In this document: positions 1 to 9,390 of the stretch, piece by piece
How positions within the stretch are numbered: position 1 is the first letter of the stretch
Layout: each line of letters opens with the position of its first letter
Assembly (NCBI RefSeq): GCF_041537925.1
Contig: NZ_JBGOSH010000001.1
Coordinates: 728,229 to 792,228, forward strand
DNA: 64,000 nucleotides
Origin: Ruegeria_C sp041537925
Lineage (GTDB): Bacteria > Pseudomonadota > Alphaproteobacteria > Rhodobacterales > Rhodobacteraceae
Direction: 5' to 3'
Notes under the pieces: generated by a model
Seen by the model: the letters and a program-made list of their open reading frames with translations, nothing else
What the model was told of the DNA's origin: nothing
The model's database searches: none
Made by a program: the position numbers and the translations under genes

Positions 1-39
1 CACTCGAATCTTGTAGTCTCACGGGGTAGACCAACACTC

Positions 40-1683
40 ATGGCGCGTTTCATCTTCATCACGGGCGGGGTCGTTTCCTCGTTGGGCAAAGGTCTGGCAT
101 CGGCTGCTCTGGGCGCATTGTTGCAGGCGCGCGGCTTTTCGGTGCGGCTGCGCAAGCTCGACCCCTACCTGAATGTCGATCCCGGCACGATGTCGCCGTT
201 TGAACATGGCGAAGTCTTCGTAACCGATGACGGGGCCGAAACCGATCTGGACCTTGGTCATTACGAGCGCTTCACCGGGGTGGCCGCCCGCAAGACGGAC
301 TCGGTCAGTTCGGGCCGCATCTATTCCAATGTGTTGGAGAAGGAGCGGCGCGGAGATTATCTGGGCAAGACCATTCAGGTCATTCCGCATGTGACCAACG
401 AGATCAAGGATTTCATCTCGATCGGCGAGGATGAGGTCGATTTCATGCTGTGTGAGATCGGCGGCACCGTCGGCGATATCGAGGGGCTGCCGTTTTTCGA
501 AGCCATCCGACAATTCAGCCAGGACAAGCCGCGCGGTCAGTGCATCTTCATGCATCTCACGCTGCTGCCCTATATCAAGGCCAGTGGTGAGCTGAAAACC
601 AAACCGACCCAGCACTCGGTCAAGGAATTGCGCTCGATCGGGCTGGCGCCGGACATTCTGGTCTGCCGCTCCGAAGGGCCGATCCCGGCCAAGGAACGCG
701 AAAAGCTGGCGCTGTTCTGCAATGTACGGCCCGACAGCGTGATCGCCGCGCAGGATCTCGGCACGATCTATGACGCACCGCTCGCCTATCATGCCGAAGG
801 GCTGGATCAGGCGGTTCTGGACGCGTTCCAGATCAGCCCCGCCCCGAAACCCGATCTGGCCAAATGGGAGGATGTCAGCGACCGCATCCACAATGCCGAA
901 GGTCAGGTGAAAGTGGCCATTGTCGGCAAATACACCCAGCTTGAGGACGCCTATAAGTCGATCGCCGAGGCACTGACCCATGGCGGCATGGCCAACCGGG
1001 TGCGCGTCAAGGTCGAGTGGGTCGATGCCGAAGTGTTCGACTGCGAAGACGCCGCGCCGCATCTGGAAGGCTATCACGCCATCCTCGTGCCCGGCGGCTT
1101 TGGCGAGCGCGGCACCGAAGGCAAGATCAAGGCGGCGCAATATGCCCGCGAGAACAACGTACCCTATCTGGGCATCTGTTTGGGCATGCAGATGGCGGTG
1201 ATTGAGGCGGCGCGCAATGTGGCTGGGATTGCCAAGGCGGGCTCCGAAGAGTTCGACCACGAGGCGGGCCAGAAACGGTTCGAACCGGTGGTCTATCACC
1301 TCAAGGAATGGGTGCAGGGCAACCACAAGGTCGAACGCAAGGTGGGCGACGACAAGGGCGGCACCATGCGGCTGGGCGCCTATGACGCGGCCCTGAGCGA
1401 TGGGTCTCTGGTGGCGTCGGTCTATGGCTCAACCGCCATCGAAGAACGCCATCGCCATCGTTACGAGGTGGATATCAAGTACCGCGACAAGCTGGAAAAG
1501 GCGGGGCTGAAGTTTTCCGGCATGTCGCCGGATGGCCGCCTGCCCGAGATCGTGGAATGGGCGGATCACCCGTGGTTCATCGGCGTACAGTTCCACCCCG
1601 AGCTGAAGTCGAAGCCATTCCAGCCGCACCCGCTTTTTGCCGATTTCGTGCGCGCCGCCAAAGAAAGCTCGCGGCTGGTCTGA
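40..1683 (+). CDS. pyrG: CTP synthase
   Basis: Makes CTP from UTP, ATP and glutamine in the cytoplasm, the last step of de novo pyrimidine nucleotide synthesis. The 547-residue product has the usual length. The N-terminal synthetase domain opens with the family motif FITGGVVSSLGKG, followed by the DPYLNVDPGTM and HGEVFVTDDGAETDLDLGHYE segments. The C-terminal class I amidotransferase domain has the nucleophile Cys in GICLGMQ and the catalytic His-Glu pair in VQFHPE. The ATG start lies just before the conserved N-terminus. Whatever lies upstream is outside the window. Confidence 0.98.
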   Translation: MARFIFITGGVVSSLGKGLASAALGALLQARGFSVRLRKLDPYLNVDPGTMSPFEHGEVFVTDDGAETDLDLGHYERFTGVAARKTDSVSSGRIYSNVLEKERRGDYLGKTIQVIPHVTNEIKDFISIGEDEVDFMLCEIGGTVGDIEGLPFFEAIRQFSQDKPRGQCIFMHLTLLPYIKASGELKTKPTQHSVKELRSIGLAPDILVCRSEGPIPAKEREKLALFCNVRPDSVIAAQDLGTIYDAPLAYHAEGLDQAVLDAFQISPAPKPDLAKWEDVSDRIHNAEGQVKVAIVGKYTQLEDAYKSIAEALTHGGMANRVRVKVEWVDAEVFDCEDAAPHLEGYHAILVPGGFGERGTEGKIKAAQYARENNVPYLGICLGMQMAVIEAARNVAGIAKAGSEEFDHEAGQKRFEPVVYHLKEWVQGNHKVERKVGDDKGGTMRLGAYDAALSDGSLVASVYGSTAIEERHRHRYEVDIKYRDKLEKAGLKFSGMSPDGRLPEIVEWADHPWFIGVQFHPELKSKPFQPHPLFADFVRAAKESSRLV

Positions 1684-1711
1684 CGGGCCTGGTCTGACGG
1701 GCCCGGGACGC

Positions 1712-2746
1712 TCAGCCGCCCCAGGTATCGCGTAGCACGCGCATCCAGTTCGACCAGCATATCCGTTCGATCCGGTCGGCAGTGTAGCCATGGCGTTCCA
1801 TGGCTGCGATCAGCGCGGGCAGTTTCTCGGCCCCATTCAGCCACAGCGGTGGGGTGCAGCCGTCGAAATCAGACCCAAGCACCACGCCCTCTTCACCCAT
1901 CGCACCCAGCAGATGGTCGAGATGCGCCATCACTACCGCTTCGGGGATATCCGGGTTCGGCTGCCCGTCGGGACGCAGGAAGGTGCTTTCGAAGTTCAGG
2001 CCGACCACGCCGCCGCTCTGCGCCATAAACATCAGCTGCGCATCGGTCAGGTTGCGGGCATGCGGGCTGATCGCATGGGCGTTGGAATGAGTCGCAACAA
2101 GCGGAGCATTGCTGATCGCCGCCACGTCCCGCACACCCGCCATATTGAGGTGGCTGAGGTCCACCATCACGCGCATCTCGTTGCACTTCTCGACCAGCAC
2201 ATGACCCGCTGCCGTCAGGCCCGGCCCGGTATCACCGTCGGAGGGGTAGCGGAACGGTACGCCGTGACCGAATCGATTCGGCCGGCTCCAGACCGGGCCG
2301 AGTGAGCGTAACCCTTGCTCATACAGCCAATCCAGTTCCCGCAGGCTGTCGCTTATTGCTTCGGCCCCTTCCATATGCAGGATCGCCGCGATCTTGCCGT
2401 GCTGCCGCGCGGCCTCGATCTCGGCCACGGAGCGACATAAATTCAGCGCCCGAAGCCGCTGTAACTCCTCAAGAATATCCGCCTGTTCTCGCGCCACGCG
2501 CCACGCGTCTTCCTGAGCGATCTCGGCAGGCATTGGCAGATCATAGGCACCGTCGATACCGTCGAAATCAGTCGTACCGGGTGAAGCCACCCAGATCGCA
2601 AAGAACCCGCCTCCGAATCCACCCATTGCGGCGCGTGCGGTGTCCAGCTGCCCGGAAAGGCCAGTCCCGAATGAAGGGGCCGCCGCGACGCCGCCTGCCT
2701 CAAAAAGCTCGGTCAGAACGTCATTGTGTCCGTCAAATATCAGCAT
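1712..2746 (-). CDS. membrane dipeptidase (peptidase family M19)
   Basis: Zinc dipeptidase of the renal dipeptidase family, expected to split dipeptides. The product from the chosen ATG is 344 residues. Zinc-ligand motifs are visible: FDGHND near the N-terminus, HMEGAEA in the middle, DLSHLN and THSNAHA further on. An upstream in-frame GTG at 2821 would add 25 residues, but M19 proteins normally begin just before the HND motif, so the ATG at 2746 was preferred even though its ribosome site is weak. It is convergent with pyrG and only 28 bp from it. No clear signal peptide is present with this start. Confidence 0.88.
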   Translation of the reverse strand: MLIFDGHNDVLTELFEAGGVAAAPSFGTGLSGQLDTARAAMGGFGGGFFAIWVASPGTTDFDGIDGAYDLPMPAEIAQEDAWRVAREQADILEELQRLRALNLCRSVAEIEAARQHGKIAAILHMEGAEAISDSLRELDWLYEQGLRSLGPVWSRPNRFGHGVPFRYPSDGDTGPGLTAAGHVLVEKCNEMRVMVDLSHLNMAGVRDVAAISNAPLVATHSNAHAISPHARNLTDAQLMFMAQSGGVVGLNFESTFLRPDGQPNPDIPEAVVMAHLDHLLGAMGEEGVVLGSDFDGCTPPLWLNGAEKLPALIAAMERHGYTADRIERICWSNWMRVLRDTWGG

Positions 2747-2874
2747 CTGTGCAGCCTGATCCAAATCCGGCAAGGGAACAAGCGGCGAGCGCAAACGGGC
2801 GCAACTTTCGGGCGAATTCACTCAGCGCGTAGTTCGCGCTTGGCGGCCCGCGTTTTCCGCGATAATTTTCGCCC

Positions 2875-3330
2875 ATGTTGAAAAAGTTCTTCCAGGCGTT
2901 TCGCCCGACCGCGCCCGCGCCCCTGCCCGATCCCGATGCCGAACTGGCCCTCGGGGCGCTGCTGGTGCGGGTGGCGCAATCCGACCGGGACTACCAGGTC
3001 GAAGAGATCAGCCTGATCGACCGCATTCTGGCCCGGCTCTATCAGCATAACGCGATCGAGGCCGCCAAAGTGCGCGCCACCTGCGAGAAACTGCACGCCG
3101 CCGCCCCCGACACCGATACGTTTGGCAAGCTGATACGCGAGACCACCGGCCTGACCGAACGGCTCGCCGCCATCGAGGCGCTGTGGGAGGTCGTGCTGGC
3201 CGATGGCGAGCAGAAGGAAGGCGAGCTAAAGATCGTGGAAGAGGCCCGCATTGCCATGGGGTTGAGCTATAATGACAGTCAGGCCGCGCGCCGCCGCGTG
3301 ATGGACCGTGTCGCACAGGCCCTTGGCTGA
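2875..3330 (+). CDS. TerB-family protein, first copy
   Basis: A 151-residue all-helical protein of the TerB (tellurite resistance B-like) family. The acidic helices of the fold are visible: a first helix around LALGALLVRVAQSDRDYQVEEI, and a second copy-like segment around ALWEVVLADGEQKEGE. TerB domains are often linked to stress and to membrane-associated phosphoprotein or metal sensing, but the biochemical role of stand-alone copies is not established. The next gene, 27 bp downstream on the same strand, is a diverged paralogue, so this looks like a tandem duplication. No other tellurite-resistance gene (terC, terD, terZ) is nearby. Confidence 0.85.
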   Translation: MLKKFFQAFRPTAPAPLPDPDAELALGALLVRVAQSDRDYQVEEISLIDRILARLYQHNAIEAAKVRATCEKLHAAAPDTDTFGKLIRETTGLTERLAAIEALWEVVLADGEQKEGELKIVEEARIAMGLSYNDSQAARRRVMDRVAQALG

Positions 3331-3357
3331 TCTGTCTGACGCTTCTATATCTGTCTC

Positions 3358-3795
3358 ATGTTCAAGGATTTCCTCTCCCGCCTGACCCAGGAAACGCCAG
3401 ACGATCTGGCCGAACCTGACGCGCGCCTGGCGCTGACCGCGCTGCTGGTGCGGATCGCACGCTCTGACAATGACTATGCCGACGCCGAGATTCGCCGCAT
3501 CGACAAGATCATCGAGGCGCGTTACGGGCTGAGCCCCTTCGAGGCGGCACATCTGCGTGGCCAGGCCGAAACGCTGGAAACCGAAGCACCCGACACGGTG
3601 CGCTTTACCCGCGCCATAAAGGAGGCGGTGCCTTACGACCACCGCAAGGCCGTGGTCGAGGTGGCCTGGTCAGTGGTTCTGGCCGACGGAGAACGCAGCA
3701 AAGAGGAAGATTCGCTGCTGCGGCTGGTCTCCAGTCTACTGGGAGTGAATGATCGGGATTCCGCCATCGCCCGCCACAAGGCCGCGCGCAGCTAA
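3358..3795 (+). CDS. TerB-family protein, second copy
   Basis: A 145-residue paralogue of the preceding gene, with matching landmarks: an acidic N-terminal PDARLALTALLVRIARSDND segment and a C-terminal AWSVVLADGERSKEED segment, both characteristic of the TerB fold. It is probably co-transcribed with the first copy, because the gap is only 27 bp and holds no terminator. A strong hairpin with a T run follows at about 3860-3905 and probably ends the transcript. The function is unknown. Whether the two proteins form a hetero-oligomer is only a guess from the pairing. Confidence 0.83.
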   Translation: MFKDFLSRLTQETPDDLAEPDARLALTALLVRIARSDNDYADAEIRRIDKIIEARYGLSPFEAAHLRGQAETLETEAPDTVRFTRAIKEAVPYDHRKAVVEVAWSVVLADGERSKEEDSLLRLVSSLLGVNDRDSAIARHKAARS

Positions 3796-3859
3796 CCGGT
3801 AATGGCTGCGCGCACCCCGGTTCGCACCAAGACGCTGGATTAAGCAACAAGCGCCGAAT

Positions 3860-3905
3860 CCGCCTGTGCCGATGCTCGAATCGGTGCATTCAGGGGCGGT
3901 TTTTT
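3860..3905 (+). terminator. rho-independent terminator after the TerB pair
   Basis: An outer CCGCC/GGCGG stem encloses an inner CCGAT/ATCGG stem and is followed by a run of six T. It lies 65 bp after the second TerB gene and upstream of the ABC transporter operon, so it probably insulates the two units. Confidence 0.65.
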
Positions 3906-3980
3906 GCGTTTTGCACATTGCATTACACCAATTTTTCCGACCTAGTAGCGCATTAACAGCTCACAACATACGGACCCGTC

Positions 3981-4757
3981 GTGTCAGACAGCCCTCCCGT
4001 CATCCAGATCAGGAACCTTCACAAAAGCTTTGGGCAGCTCGAAGTCCTCAAAGGGGTGGATGTCACGGCCCATCGGGGCGACGTTGTTTCACTGATCGGA
4101 TCGTCGGGATCGGGCAAATCCACGCTTCTGCGCTGCTGCAACCTGCTGGAGCACAGCCAGGAAGGCGAGATCCTGTTCAAGGACGAGCCGGTGCGCTGGC
4201 GGGGGAATGGGCACAACCGCCACCCTGCCGATCCCAAACAAGTGCTGCGCATCCGCACCAATCTGAGCATGGTATTCCAGCAGTTCAATCTGTGGGCGCA
4301 TATGACCATCCTGCAAAACGTGATGGAGGCCCCGGTGACCGTGCTGGGCCGCGACCGGCACGAGGTCGAGGACAGTGCCCGCAAATACCTGCAAAAGGTT
4401 GGTATCGGTGACAAATGCGATGTCTATCCCGCCCAGCTTTCCGGCGGCCAGCAGCAGCGCGCCGCCATCGCGCGGGGCCTGTGCATGGAGCCTGAGGCGC
4501 TTTTGTTCGACGAACCGACCTCTGCGCTCGACCCCGAGCTTGAGCAGGAAGTGATCAAGGTGATCAAGGATCTTGCCGCCGAGGGTCGCACGATGATTAT
4601 CGTCACCCATGACATGAAGATGGCCGCCGATATCTCAAGCCACGTGGTTTTCCTGCATCAGGGGCTGATCGAAGAAGAAGGCGCGCCCGAAAAACTGTTC
4701 GGCGCACCCGAATCCGAACGCTTGCGGGGCTTCCTTTCCGCCACGCAGGCTGCATAA
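3981..4757 (+). CDS. polar amino acid ABC transporter, ATP-binding protein
   Basis: ATPase subunit of a HisP/GlnQ-type importer, 258 residues and cytoplasmic. It has the Walker A motif GSSGSGKST (about residues 40-48), the ABC signature LSGGQQQRAAIARGL, the Walker B motif LLFDEPTSALD and the switch His in IIVTHDMKMA. Translation probably starts at GTG 3981, just before the conserved QIRNLHKSFG strand. It is the first gene of an operon with a periplasmic binding protein and two permeases, followed by two glutamine-synthetase-like ligases. The substrate cannot be read from the ATPase. Confidence 0.95.
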   Translation: MSDSPPVIQIRNLHKSFGQLEVLKGVDVTAHRGDVVSLIGSSGSGKSTLLRCCNLLEHSQEGEILFKDEPVRWRGNGHNRHPADPKQVLRIRTNLSMVFQQFNLWAHMTILQNVMEAPVTVLGRDRHEVEDSARKYLQKVGIGDKCDVYPAQLSGGQQQRAAIARGLCMEPEALLFDEPTSALDPELEQEVIKVIKDLAAEGRTMIIVTHDMKMAADISSHVVFLHQGLIEEEGAPEKLFGAPESERLRGFLSATQAA

Positions 4758-4790
4758 ATCAAAACACGACCAAAATAAGGGGAGAAACCT

Positions 4791-5537
4791 ATGAAGAAAC
4801 TGATTCTGACCACCGCCGCTCTGGCGCTTAGCGCTGGCATGGCGATGGCCGACACCGTGCGGATGGGCACCGAGGGCGCCTATCCTCCGTATAATTTCAT
4901 CAATGACGCGGGCGAGGTCGACGGATTCGAGCGCGAAGTGGGCGACGAGCTGTGCAAGCGCGCCGGTCTGACCTGCGAATGGGTCAAGAATGACTGGGAT
5001 TCAATCATTCCGAATCTGGTCTCGGGCAACTACGACACCATCATCGCCGGGATGTCGATCACACCCGAGCGTGACGAAGTCATCGACTTTACCCAGGACT
5101 ACTTCCCGCCCGCCGCCTCGGCCTATGTCGGTGCAAGCGCGGATGCGGATATTGCGGATGTTGTCGCAGCCCAGACCGCCACGCTGCAGGCGGGCTTCGT
5201 CGCCGATAGCGGCGCAACACTGGTCGAGTTCGCCACGCCGGAAGAAACCATCGCTGCTGTCCGCAACGGCGAAGCCTCGGCGGTATTTGCCGACAAGGAC
5301 TTTCTGGTGCCGATCGTCGAGGAATCCAACGGCGAGCTGATGTTCGTTGGCGAAGATGTCGCGCTTGGCTCAGGGATCGGCGTCGGCGTGCGGGAATCGG
5401 ATGGTGAGCTGAAAGGCAAGCTCGACGAGGCAATCACCTCGATGAAGGCGGATGGTTCGCTGACTGCGCTGATCAAGAAATGGTTCGGCGAAGGAGCGGT
5501 GACCTATGGCGAAGACGGTACCGTCGTCACCAACTAA
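4791..5537 (+). CDS. periplasmic amino-acid-type solute-binding protein
   Basis: A 248-residue family 3 binding protein. Residues 1-20 form a signal peptide ending AMA before DTVRMG. The ligand-contact motif GTEGAYPPYNF and the arginine in MSITPERDEVIDF, which usually holds the alpha-carboxylate of an amino acid, are both present. It should capture substrate in the periplasm for the two permeases downstream. A ribosome site (GGGGAGAAACCT) precedes the ATG. The family suggests a polar or basic amino acid, or an opine-like compound. The neighbouring gamma-glutamyl ligase genes raise the alternative of an amine-type substrate. Confidence 0.93.
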   Translation: MKKLILTTAALALSAGMAMADTVRMGTEGAYPPYNFINDAGEVDGFEREVGDELCKRAGLTCEWVKNDWDSIIPNLVSGNYDTIIAGMSITPERDEVIDFTQDYFPPAASAYVGASADADIADVVAAQTATLQAGFVADSGATLVEFATPEETIAAVRNGEASAVFADKDFLVPIVEESNGELMFVGEDVALGSGIGVGVRESDGELKGKLDEAITSMKADGSLTALIKKWFGEGAVTYGEDGTVVTN

Positions 5538-5625
5538 GACTTTGGTCTTCGGGTTCGGCGCGGATCGCGCCGGCCCCGTTTCGGAGCTCTCCGACAGGCG
5601 CGTTCCAGGTTTTGAAAGCTGACAC

Positions 5626-6513
5626 ATGTTTTCCTTTTGCGCCGATCCTGACGCTCTTGGCACGGTCCGCTGGTTCTCCTGCTATCTGACCAACGGCGTG
5701 CACATGTCCTTCTACCTGTCCTTCGTGAAGGTGTTGGCTCTGCTGGCGATCACGGCCCCGGTGGCGCTGAGCTTCGGTTTTGCTGGCGCGATGGCAGCGC
5801 GCTCGCATGTCTTTCCGGTCAGTTGGCTGGGCAAAGGGTATATCGCGATCGTACGCGGCGTGCCCGACATCGCCTTTTTCCTGTTCTTCGTGATTGCGCT
5901 GGATCAGGGCTTCGAATGGATGCGCCATCAGATCCTGTGCCCGGACTGGGACGCGCCGATTCGGCAGGGAAATGATTTCCTTGTTTGCTCAAATGCCAAA
6001 CTGCCCCTTGGGTCCGCCCCGCAATGGGTGCATCAAACCTATAGCTTCTTCCTGGCGGTCATCACCTTTTCAATCGTCTTTGGCGCCTTTGCCGCAAATG
6101 TCCTTTATGGTGGCATGCGCGCGGTGCCTCATCCGCAGCTTGAAACCGCAGAGGCCTATGGCATGTCCCGCCGCCAGACCTTCTGGCGGGTGCTCGTGCC
6201 GCAGATGTGGGTCTATGCCCTGCCCGGCCTAAGCAATCTGTGGCTGGTGCTGATCAAGGCTACGCCGCTGCTGTTCCTCCTGGGGATCGAAGACATCGTC
6301 TACTGGGCGAGAGAACTGGGTGGCACCAAGACGTCACGGTTCACGGACTATCCCCATCCCGACTGGCGCATGTGGTATTTCCTGTTCTTGCTGGTGTTCT
6401 ACCTGGGCTTCACCCGCGTCTCAGAAATCGTTCTGGAAAAGCTAATGGTACGCCTGTCGCATGGTCAGGCGACCACCGGCGGTGAAGCGTTGCGCAAGCA
6501 GGTGACGGCATGA
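5626..6513 (+). CDS. amino acid ABC transporter permease 1 (HisQ-like)
   Basis: Inner-membrane permease of 295 residues with the His/Glu/Gln/Arg/opine-type fold. The cytoplasmic coupling loop is visible around AVPHPQLETAEAYGMSRRQTFWRVLVPQMW. It is longer than typical HisQ because of an extra-membrane insertion at about residues 100-140, between the first helices. No strong ribosome site is seen before ATG 5626, and an alternative start at the internal Met of NGVHMSFYL is possible. It overlaps the next permease by 4 bp (ATGA), indicating translational coupling. Confidence 0.92.
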   Translation: MFSFCADPDALGTVRWFSCYLTNGVHMSFYLSFVKVLALLAITAPVALSFGFAGAMAARSHVFPVSWLGKGYIAIVRGVPDIAFFLFFVIALDQGFEWMRHQILCPDWDAPIRQGNDFLVCSNAKLPLGSAPQWVHQTYSFFLAVITFSIVFGAFAANVLYGGMRAVPHPQLETAEAYGMSRRQTFWRVLVPQMWVYALPGLSNLWLVLIKATPLLFLLGIEDIVYWARELGGTKTSRFTDYPHPDWRMWYFLFLLVFYLGFTRVSEIVLEKLMVRLSHGQATTGGEALRKQVTA

Positions 6514-7319
6514 AAGACTGCATCCAGACCATTCAGGATTACGGCCTGCGATCGCTGGGCATTGGCGAGCGGCGGCTACCGACGTCGGATTTCACCTTGT
6601 GCGAGCAGTTCACGCTGATCGGCTCGGGCATGATGTGGAATATCTATTTCGGGATCATGGCGCTGACCACCGGGTTCCTGCTGGCCACCGCGCTGGCGGT
6701 CGGAAAATCCTCAAAGAACCGCTATTTCCGCAAACCGGCGCAATGGTTCATCTTTCTCTTTCGCGGCTCGCCGCTCTTCATCCAGTTCTTCTTTGCGTAT
6801 TTCCTGTTCCTGTCGCTGAAGAAAACCAACCCGATGTTCGACGCCTTCACTTCGGCCTGGCTGGGGGCGTTGATTGTCTTGTTCCTGAACACCGCCGCCT
6901 ATTCGGGCGAGATATTCTACGGCGCGCTGCGCTCGATCCCCAAAGGTGATGTCGAGGCCGCTGATGCCTATGGCCTAAGCGGCTGGGCGCGGTTCCGCCG
7001 GGTGATCTGGCCCACCATGCTGCGGCTGGCCTGGCCCGCCTACACAAATGAGGCGATCTTTCTGTTCCAGGCCACAACGCTGGTCTTTTTCTCGGCCTTT
7101 CCCGCCTGGCGGCAAGAGGGCGATGCGCTTTATTATGCCAGCTATTTCGCGGACAAGACCTTCAATCCGTTCATTCCCTACCCGATCCTGGCCTTCTACT
7201 TCATCCTCTTCACGCTCTTCATCGTCTGGGTGTTCGGGCGGATCAATACACGGCTGAACCGGCACCTGCCGCAGGGGCAGAAGAAAAAGCTGCGGCTGCG
7301 GCTGAATCTGGCGCGCTGA
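6510..7319 (+). CDS. amino acid ABC transporter permease 2 (HisM-like)
   Basis: Second inner-membrane subunit of the importer, 269 residues. The coupling loop reads SIPKGDVEAADAYGLSGWARFRRVIWPTM, the EAA-type motif that contacts the ATPase. The first membrane helix is preceded by about 45 soluble residues. It overlaps the first permease by ATGA and is followed 10 bp later by a glutamine-synthetase-like gene, so transporter and enzymes are probably one transcript. The C-terminal tail is rich in Lys and Arg, as expected for a cytoplasmic end. Confidence 0.92.
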   Translation: MKDCIQTIQDYGLRSLGIGERRLPTSDFTLCEQFTLIGSGMMWNIYFGIMALTTGFLLATALAVGKSSKNRYFRKPAQWFIFLFRGSPLFIQFFFAYFLFLSLKKTNPMFDAFTSAWLGALIVLFLNTAAYSGEIFYGALRSIPKGDVEAADAYGLSGWARFRRVIWPTMLRLAWPAYTNEAIFLFQATTLVFFSAFPAWRQEGDALYYASYFADKTFNPFIPYPILAFYFILFTLFIVWVFGRINTRLNRHLPQGQKKKLRLRLNLAR

Positions 7320-7329
7320 AGGGAACCCG

Positions 7330-8649
7330 ATGAATCTGACCAAGCTGCGTAGTTTTCGCATTGCCGCCTGCGATCTGAACGGTCAGATGCGCGGTAAATG
7401 GGTGCCCGGCGCCTATGGCGCCAAGCTGGAGAGCGGAGCGTTGCGGATGCCGCTATCGGCGGCGAATGTCGATCTTTGGGGTGCCGATATCGCCGACAGT
7501 CCGCTGCTGTTCGAAACCGGCGATGCCGATGGCATCTTGCGCCCCACCGAGCGAGGCCCAGTGCCCGTGCCCTGGGCGCGTGCCGAGACCGCACTGGTGC
7601 CAATGGTGCTGCACAACGAGGATGGCACGCCCTTTGACGGCGACCCGCGCCATGCGCTGGCGCGGGTGCTGGGCGGTTTTGACGCGCGCGGCTGGACGGT
7701 TCTGGCCGCCACCGAGCTGGAATTCACGCTGGTTGATGCCAGCGGGGATACTTTGCGCCCGCCGCTCAACCCACTGACCGGCCAACGACTGGAAAGCCCT
7801 GCGGTGTTGTCCCTGGCCGAAATGGACGGGTTCGAAGGGTACTTCAACGATCTCTACGACGCCTGTGCGGTCATGGATATTCCGGCGCAGGCAGGGATAT
7901 CGGAAAGCGGCATAGGCCAATTCGAAGTCAACCTGACCCATCAGGACGCGATGTGCTGCGCCGACGATACCTGGCTGTTCAAGACGCTGGCGCGCGGGTT
8001 GGCGCGCAAGCACGGTTATGCCGCCAGCTTCATGGCCAAACCGTATGCCGAGGACGCGGGCAACGGGATGCATGTGCATTTCTCGGTTCTGGATCGCGAC
8101 GGGCGCAACATCTTCGACGATGGCGGCCCCGAGGGCACAGACACGTTGCGCCATGCGGTGGCGGGCTGTCTGGCGGCGGCCCCGGCCTCTAGCCTGATCT
8201 TCGCGCCGCATGGCAATTCCTATGACCGGCTGGTCCCCGGCGCACACGCGCCCACCGGCCTCTGCTGGGCCTATGAGAACCGCACTGCGGCCATCCGTAT
8301 ACCCGGCGGCCCACCCGCCGCGCGCCGGATCGAACATCGTGTGGCCGGGGCCGATATCAACCCCTATCTGCTGCTCTCTGCCCTGCTCGGCGCAACGCTG
8401 AGCGGAATGGAAGACCGGATGCAGCCCCCCACACCCATTTCCGGCAATGCTTATGAGATCGCCGGTCTACCGCAGCTCTGCACCTCGCTCGGGGAGGCTG
8501 TGACCCAATTCGAAAGTGACCCGATGATCGCTCGGATTTTTGCACCTGACCTGATCCGCAACCTGTGCCTGACCAAACGGCAGGAGATTGCCGGCTTTGC
8601 GGCCCGCCCGCCCGAATCCCATTGGCGCAGCTATGTGGAAAGCGTTTGA
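7330..8649 (+). CDS. glutamine synthetase family ligase, first copy
   Basis: A 439-residue GlnA-fold protein, probably an ATP-dependent gamma-glutamyl ligase rather than housekeeping glutamine synthetase. Visible motifs are the metal-binding ELEFTL strand, the ESGIGQFEVNL segment, the MAKPYAEDAGNGMHVHFSV segment with the catalytic His-x-His, and ENRTAAIRIPGG in the ATP/phosphate site. It lacks the adenylylation-loop Tyr context of GlnA. It follows the transporter permease by 10 bp. PuuA-type enzymes glutamylate putrescine; in this operon the acceptor amine could be different. Confidence 0.85.
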   Translation: MNLTKLRSFRIAACDLNGQMRGKWVPGAYGAKLESGALRMPLSAANVDLWGADIADSPLLFETGDADGILRPTERGPVPVPWARAETALVPMVLHNEDGTPFDGDPRHALARVLGGFDARGWTVLAATELEFTLVDASGDTLRPPLNPLTGQRLESPAVLSLAEMDGFEGYFNDLYDACAVMDIPAQAGISESGIGQFEVNLTHQDAMCCADDTWLFKTLARGLARKHGYAASFMAKPYAEDAGNGMHVHFSVLDRDGRNIFDDGGPEGTDTLRHAVAGCLAAAPASSLIFAPHGNSYDRLVPGAHAPTGLCWAYENRTAAIRIPGGPPAARRIEHRVAGADINPYLLLSALLGATLSGMEDRMQPPTPISGNAYEIAGLPQLCTSLGEAVTQFESDPMIARIFAPDLIRNLCLTKRQEIAGFAARPPESHWRSYVESV

Positions 8650-8706
8650 TCCCTTGCCAGCAAATTGACGCTCCACTACCGTCGGGCCAATCTCAATCGG
8701 TGACTT

Positions 8707-9390
8707 ATGAAAATCGGACTACTGCAGGCTGGGCATCTGGCGGATACGCTTGTCGAAACCTATGGCGACTATGACCGGCTCTACCCCGCGCTTCTGAAAA
8801 ATCAGGGCTTTGACTTTGTCTCTTACCCCGTGGTTGATGGAGTGTTTCCAGACGATCCCGGCGCTGCCGATGGCTGGCTGATCTCGGGCTCGCGCCACGG
8901 AGCCTATGAGGATCACAATTGGATACCGCCGCTGGAGCAACTGATCCGCGACATCCATGACAGTGGCGTGCCGCTGGTTGGCATCTGTTTCGGCCACCAG
9001 ATTATCGCGCAGGCGCTTGGCGGCACGGTCGAGAAATACGACGGCGGCTGGGCGATCGGCCCCACCGATTATGCCGCGGATGACGGCACTCTGACGCTGA
9101 ATGCCTGGCATCAGGATCAGGTCACGCGCCGCCCCGACGGCGCGCGCCTAACGGCCAGCAACGCCTTCTGCGAAAACGCCATGCTGACATATGGCGACCG
9201 GATCTGGACCATTCAGGCGCATCCCGAGTTCGAGAACGACTTCATCCACGACCTGATGGAAGCACGCGGGCGCGGCGTCGTGCCCGACCCGATACTGGAC
9301 GCGGCCGAAACGCGGCTGAGCGACCCCATCGACAACAGCACAATTGCGCAGCGTATTGGCGCATTCTTTCGCGTAGCGAGGACCTCATGA
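8707..9390 (+). CDS. class I glutamine amidotransferase-like protein
   Basis: A 227-residue GMP-synthase-type amidotransferase domain standing alone. The catalytic triad is visible: Cys94 in GICFGHQ, and His172 and Glu174 in QAHPEF. Such stand-alone domains either release ammonia from glutamine for a partner or hydrolyse gamma-glutamyl amides. Its position between two gamma-glutamyl-ligase-like genes favours the second role, or supply of ammonia to the pathway, but this is inference. It overlaps the next ligase gene by ATGA. It differs from PuuD-type hydrolases, which have a longer N-terminal segment. Confidence 0.85.
   Translation: MKIGLLQAGHLADTLVETYGDYDRLYPALLKNQGFDFVSYPVVDGVFPDDPGAADGWLISGSRHGAYEDHNWIPPLEQLIRDIHDSGVPLVGICFGHQIIAQALGGTVEKYDGGWAIGPTDYAADDGTLTLNAWHQDQVTRRPDGARLTASNAFCENAMLTYGDRIWTIQAHPEFENDFIHDLMEARGRGVVPDPILDAAETRLSDPIDNSTIAQRIGAFFRVARTS

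Noticed and set aside
19..1326. 435-codon open frame on the minus strand
   Set aside because: Antisense to pyrG, whose motifs are unmistakable.
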